Shown here piece after piece: positions 40,096 through 42,563 of a stretch of 42,563 bases of DNA. The DNA comes from an uncultured Porphyromonadaceae bacterium. GTDB lineage: Bacteria; Bacteroidota; Bacteroidia; Bacteroidales; Muribaculaceae. The position numbers were made by a program, and so were the translations under genes. Within the stretch, counting starts at the first letter, position 1. Each line of letters begins with the position of its first letter. The notes beneath the pieces are model-generated. The model did no database searches and was not told the DNA's origin. It saw only the letters and a list, made by a program, of their open reading frames with translations. The stretch covers positions 1-42,563 of the forward strand of contig CABPYL010000025.1 in NCBI GenBank assembly GCA_902461565.1. Reading direction: 5' to 3'.

Positions 40096-40943
40096 ACGGA
40101 ACTGTTTAATTCGTTGACAATCGTTATGGCCTGTGCCGCTTCGGCCGGGTCGTGCACGCGCAGGATGGCAGCGCCGCGCTCCAGTGCCAGCGCGCTTGTC
40201 ATCGCGGTGGCTGTGAGGGCCTCGTCGGCTGAAATCCCAAGTAGCTTTGTGAGCATCGATTTCCGAGACACGCCCACAAGTACGGGACGCCCGAGGAGTG
40301 CGAACTGTTCCAGCTGTGCCATCATTCGCCAGTTCTGCTGCAGCGTTTTGGCAAATCCGAATCCCGGGTCTACAATTATGTCGGCGACACCGGCTTCCTC
40401 CAGACGGCCGATTTTTATGCTGAGATCGGCAACGACTTCCGTGGTTACGTCTTTGTAATCGGTGAGTGTCTGCATTGTGGCAGGAGTGCCGCGCATGTGC
40501 ATGAGTATGTAGGGGACTTTGAGTTCTGCCACGGTTGCGAACATATCGAGATCGAGGTCGCCGCCGGATATGTCGTTGATTATGTCGGCGCCTTCGGCCA
40601 CGGCGGCACGGGCCACCTGTGCGCGGAAAGTATCGATGGAGATGGGTACTGTTATACCGGCTTGTCTGATGGCACGCACTGCGGCGGTGATGCGTTCAGT
40701 CTCCGTTTTCTCGTCAACGAAATCCGCGCCCGGCCGTGTGGAACAAGCTCCCAGATCGAGCATGTCGGCGCCGGCACAGGTCATTTGCCGCGCGCGGGCG
40801 GGGATGTCGGCGACGGCGGTACGGGAGGCGCTGTAGAACGAATCGTCTGTGATATTCAGAATACCCATAACGACCGGGCGCCTGTATTCAACAAGGTTGC
40901 CTCGTAGATTAAGCGAGAAAGGATGGAACGGTGTGGTCGTCAT
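40083..40943 (-). CDS. folP: Dihydropteroate synthase
   Basis: A 286-residue folate-pathway enzyme that joins p-aminobenzoate to the pterin diphosphate. It has the family start VVMGILNITDDSFYSASR, DLGACSTRPGAD, ISIDTFRAQVARAA, INDISGG, ILMHMRGTPATMQ, VDPGFGFAKT, and VLVGVSRKSMLTKLL. Length is normal and the sulfonamide-target regions are present. It lies 12 bases downstream of typA and overlaps cdaA by 13 bases. The folP-cdaA coupling is one I have seen described often in Bacteroidetes. Confidence 0.96.
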   Translation of the reverse strand: MTTTPFHPFSLNLRGNLVEYRRPVVMGILNITDDSFYSASRTAVADIPARARQMTCAGADMLDLGACSTRPGADFVDEKTETERITAAVRAIRQAGITVPISIDTFRAQVARAAVAEGADIINDISGGDLDLDMFATVAELKVPYILMHMRGTPATMQTLTDYKDVTTEVVADLSIKIGRLEEAGVADIIVDPGFGFAKTLQQNWRMMAQLEQFALLGRPVLVGVSRKSMLTKLLGISADEALTATAMTSALALERGAAILRVHDPAEAAQAITIVNELNSSVCSI

Positions 40944-40955
40944 AGGCGGGTTGTG

Positions 40956-42563
40956 TCAGCGGTTGGCGCGTTTGCGCTCGGTTTCGTCGAGGATAATCTT
41001 GCGCAGACGGATATGATGAGGGGTAACTTCCACGTATTCGTCCTCTTTGATATATTCCAGCGCTTCCTCAAGGCTGAAAACGACCGGGGGCACGATATGG
41101 GCTTTGTCGTCGGCGCCTGAAGCACGCATGTTGGTGAGTTTCTTGCTCTTGGTAACGTTTACGGGGATGTCGTTGTCCTTGGCGTTCTCTCCCACGACCT
41201 GACCTGCATAAACTTCCTCCTGAGGGAACACGAAGAAGCGTCCACGGTCCTGGAGCTTGTCGAGGGCGTAGGCGTATGTTGTACCTGATTCAACTGCGAT
41301 GAGCGAGCCGTTTGTGCGGCGTTCTATCTCGCCTTTCCAGGGCTGGTAGTCCAGGAAGCGGTGTGCCATGATAGCCTCGCCGCCGGATGCGGTGAGCACG
41401 TTGCTGCGGAGGCCGATGATGCCGCGCGAGGGAATCTGGAATTCCATCTGCGTGCGGTCGCCCTTGGTGTTCATTGCCACGAGGTCGCCCTTGCGGCGCG
41501 TTACCATATCGATCATTTTGGAGGCGGATTCCTCGCTCACGTTGATGGTGAGCAGCTCCACGGGCTCGCACTTCACGCCGTCGATTTCCTTGATGATAAC
41601 CTGCGGCTGGCCTACCTGCAGCTCGTATCCCTCGCGGCGCATGGTTTCGATAAGCACGGACAGGTGCAGCACGCCGCGGCCGAATACGGTCCACATATCT
41701 TCGCGAGCGCCTTTTTCCACGCGCAGGGCAAGGTTGCGGTCCAGCTCGGCGGTAAGACGGTCGCCGATGTGGCGCGAGGTAACATATTTGCCGTCTTTGC
41801 CGAAGAATGGGCTGTCGTTGATTGTGAAAGTCATGGACATGGTGGGCTCGTCGATGGCGATGCGGGGCAGAGCCTCGGGCTTATCGTAAAGTGTTACCGT
41901 GTCGCCTATTTCAAAACCGTCGAGACCTACGATAGCGCAGATGTCGCCGTTCTGTACGCTTGCCACACGTTTGCGGCCCATACCTTCGAAAGTATGCAGT
42001 TCCTTGATTTTCTGGCGCGATACCGTGCCGTCCTTTCGGCAGAGGCCTATTTCCTGACCTTCGCGCAGCTCGCCGCGGTGAACGCGGCCTATGGCGATAC
42101 GGCCCACGTATTTGGAGAAGTCCAGCGACGTAATCAGCATCTGACCGTCGCCGGGGTTCTCGGCCGGGCCGGGGATGGTGTCGATAATGGTATCGAGCAG
42201 AACGGCGATGTTGTCGGAGGGCGTCTTGTAGTCGGTGCTCATCCAGCCTTGCTTTGCCGATCCGTATATAGTGGGGAAGTCGAGCTGGTCCTCGGTTGCG
42301 TCGAGGCTGAACATTAGGTCGAACACCATTTCCTGCACTTCTTCGGGACGGCAGTTGGGCTTGTCCACTTTATTGATAACCACGATGGGCTTCAGACCGA
42401 TTTCTATGGCCTTCTGCAGCACGAAACGTGTCTGGGGCATCGGGCCTTCGAAAGCATCGACAAGGAGCAGGCAGCCGTCGGCCATGTTGAGCACGCGCTC
42501 CACCTCGCCGCCGAAATCGGCGTGTCCGGGAGTGTCGATTATATTGATTTTATATCCTTTGTA
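40956..42563 (-). CDS. typA: TypA/BipA translational GTPase, 5' end cut by the window
   Basis: 536 residues of the C-terminal part of a ribosome-associated GTPase. The open frame runs off the right edge of the window, so the first 60-70 residues (P-loop, switch I) lie outside. Inside: the G3 motif IIDTPGHADFGGEVERVLNM at the very edge, G4 VINKVDKP, the second domain, and the C-terminal TypA part (DRTQMEFQIPSRGIIGLRSN, then GGEAIMAHRFLDYQPW). BipA acts on ribosome assembly and stress adaptation. It is the first visible gene of a minus-strand run typA-folP-cdaA. No break is seen within the part present. Confidence 0.96.
   Translation of the reverse strand, partial: YKGYKINIIDTPGHADFGGEVERVLNMADGCLLLVDAFEGPMPQTRFVLQKAIEIGLKPIVVINKVDKPNCRPEEVQEMVFDLMFSLDATEDQLDFPTIYGSAKQGWMSTDYKTPSDNIAVLLDTIIDTIPGPAENPGDGQMLITSLDFSKYVGRIAIGRVHRGELREGQEIGLCRKDGTVSRQKIKELHTFEGMGRKRVASVQNGDICAIVGLDGFEIGDTVTLYDKPEALPRIAIDEPTMSMTFTINDSPFFGKDGKYVTSRHIGDRLTAELDRNLALRVEKGAREDMWTVFGRGVLHLSVLIETMRREGYELQVGQPQVIIKEIDGVKCEPVELLTINVSEESASKMIDMVTRRKGDLVAMNTKGDRTQMEFQIPSRGIIGLRSNVLTASGGEAIMAHRFLDYQPWKGEIERRTNGSLIAVESGTTYAYALDKLQDRGRFFVFPQEEVYAGQVVGENAKDNDIPVNVTKSKKLTNMRASGADDKAHIVPPVVFSLEEALEYIKEDEYVEVTPHHIRLRKIILDETERKRANR

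Overview
The window looks like a chromosomal segment of a Bacteroidales bacterium, probably a gut member near Muribaculaceae. The evidence is promoters of the TTTG-N19/20-TAnnTTTG type before many genes, almost no Shine-Dalgarno sequences, secreted proteins with T9SS-type C-terminal sorting domains, SPII lipoproteins, a BlaR1-like peptidase fused to a TonB domain, and a btuB/btuG cobalamin-uptake operon. The genus is inference; no rRNA or marker phylogeny is available here. No tRNA, rRNA, CRISPR array, transposase or phage gene was seen.

Layout. 1-7.8 kb: a TPR/OmpA-like lipoprotein, a small orphan ORF, rplS (minus strand), an S1/P1 nuclease, a glyQS-lemA-FKBP lipoprotein run, and a hemerythrin (RIC-like)/LuxR fusion regulator. 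7.8-12.2 kb: a two-active-site aspartic protease (minus) diverging from a large GH2 exo-glycosidase. 12.2-21.9 kb: a cobalamin riboswitch followed by five co-directional genes: btuB, a BtuG-like lipoprotein beta-propeller, a second lipoprotein with an uncharacterised domain ('domain B'), a second propeller protein with a T9SS tail, and a 1151-residue T9SS protein that carries domain B again. 21.9-26.4 kb: a small outer-membrane protein (minus), tilS and a six-hairpin glycosidase. 26.4-28.9 kb: blaI and blaR1-TonB, framed by two copies of a structured intergenic repeat and by a 37-bp inverted pair. 28.9-36 kb: a small conserved protein, a TM2 protein, a DUF5715-like peptidase-fold lipoprotein, a very large AsmA-like protein, a HAD phosphatase and aroB. 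36-42.6 kb, all minus strand: TPR protein, glpF, glpK, then cdaA, folP and typA (typA cut by the window end).

The two most interesting items are (i) the riboswitch operon, whose four genes after btuB are ordered A-B-A'-B', each domain type occurring once as a lipoprotein and once as a presumptive T9SS cargo, which suggests a two-tier surface cobamide-capture machine; and (ii) the multi-hairpin repeat pair around blaI-blaR1, with a promoter that has two identical-style dyads 32 bp apart as likely BlaI operators.
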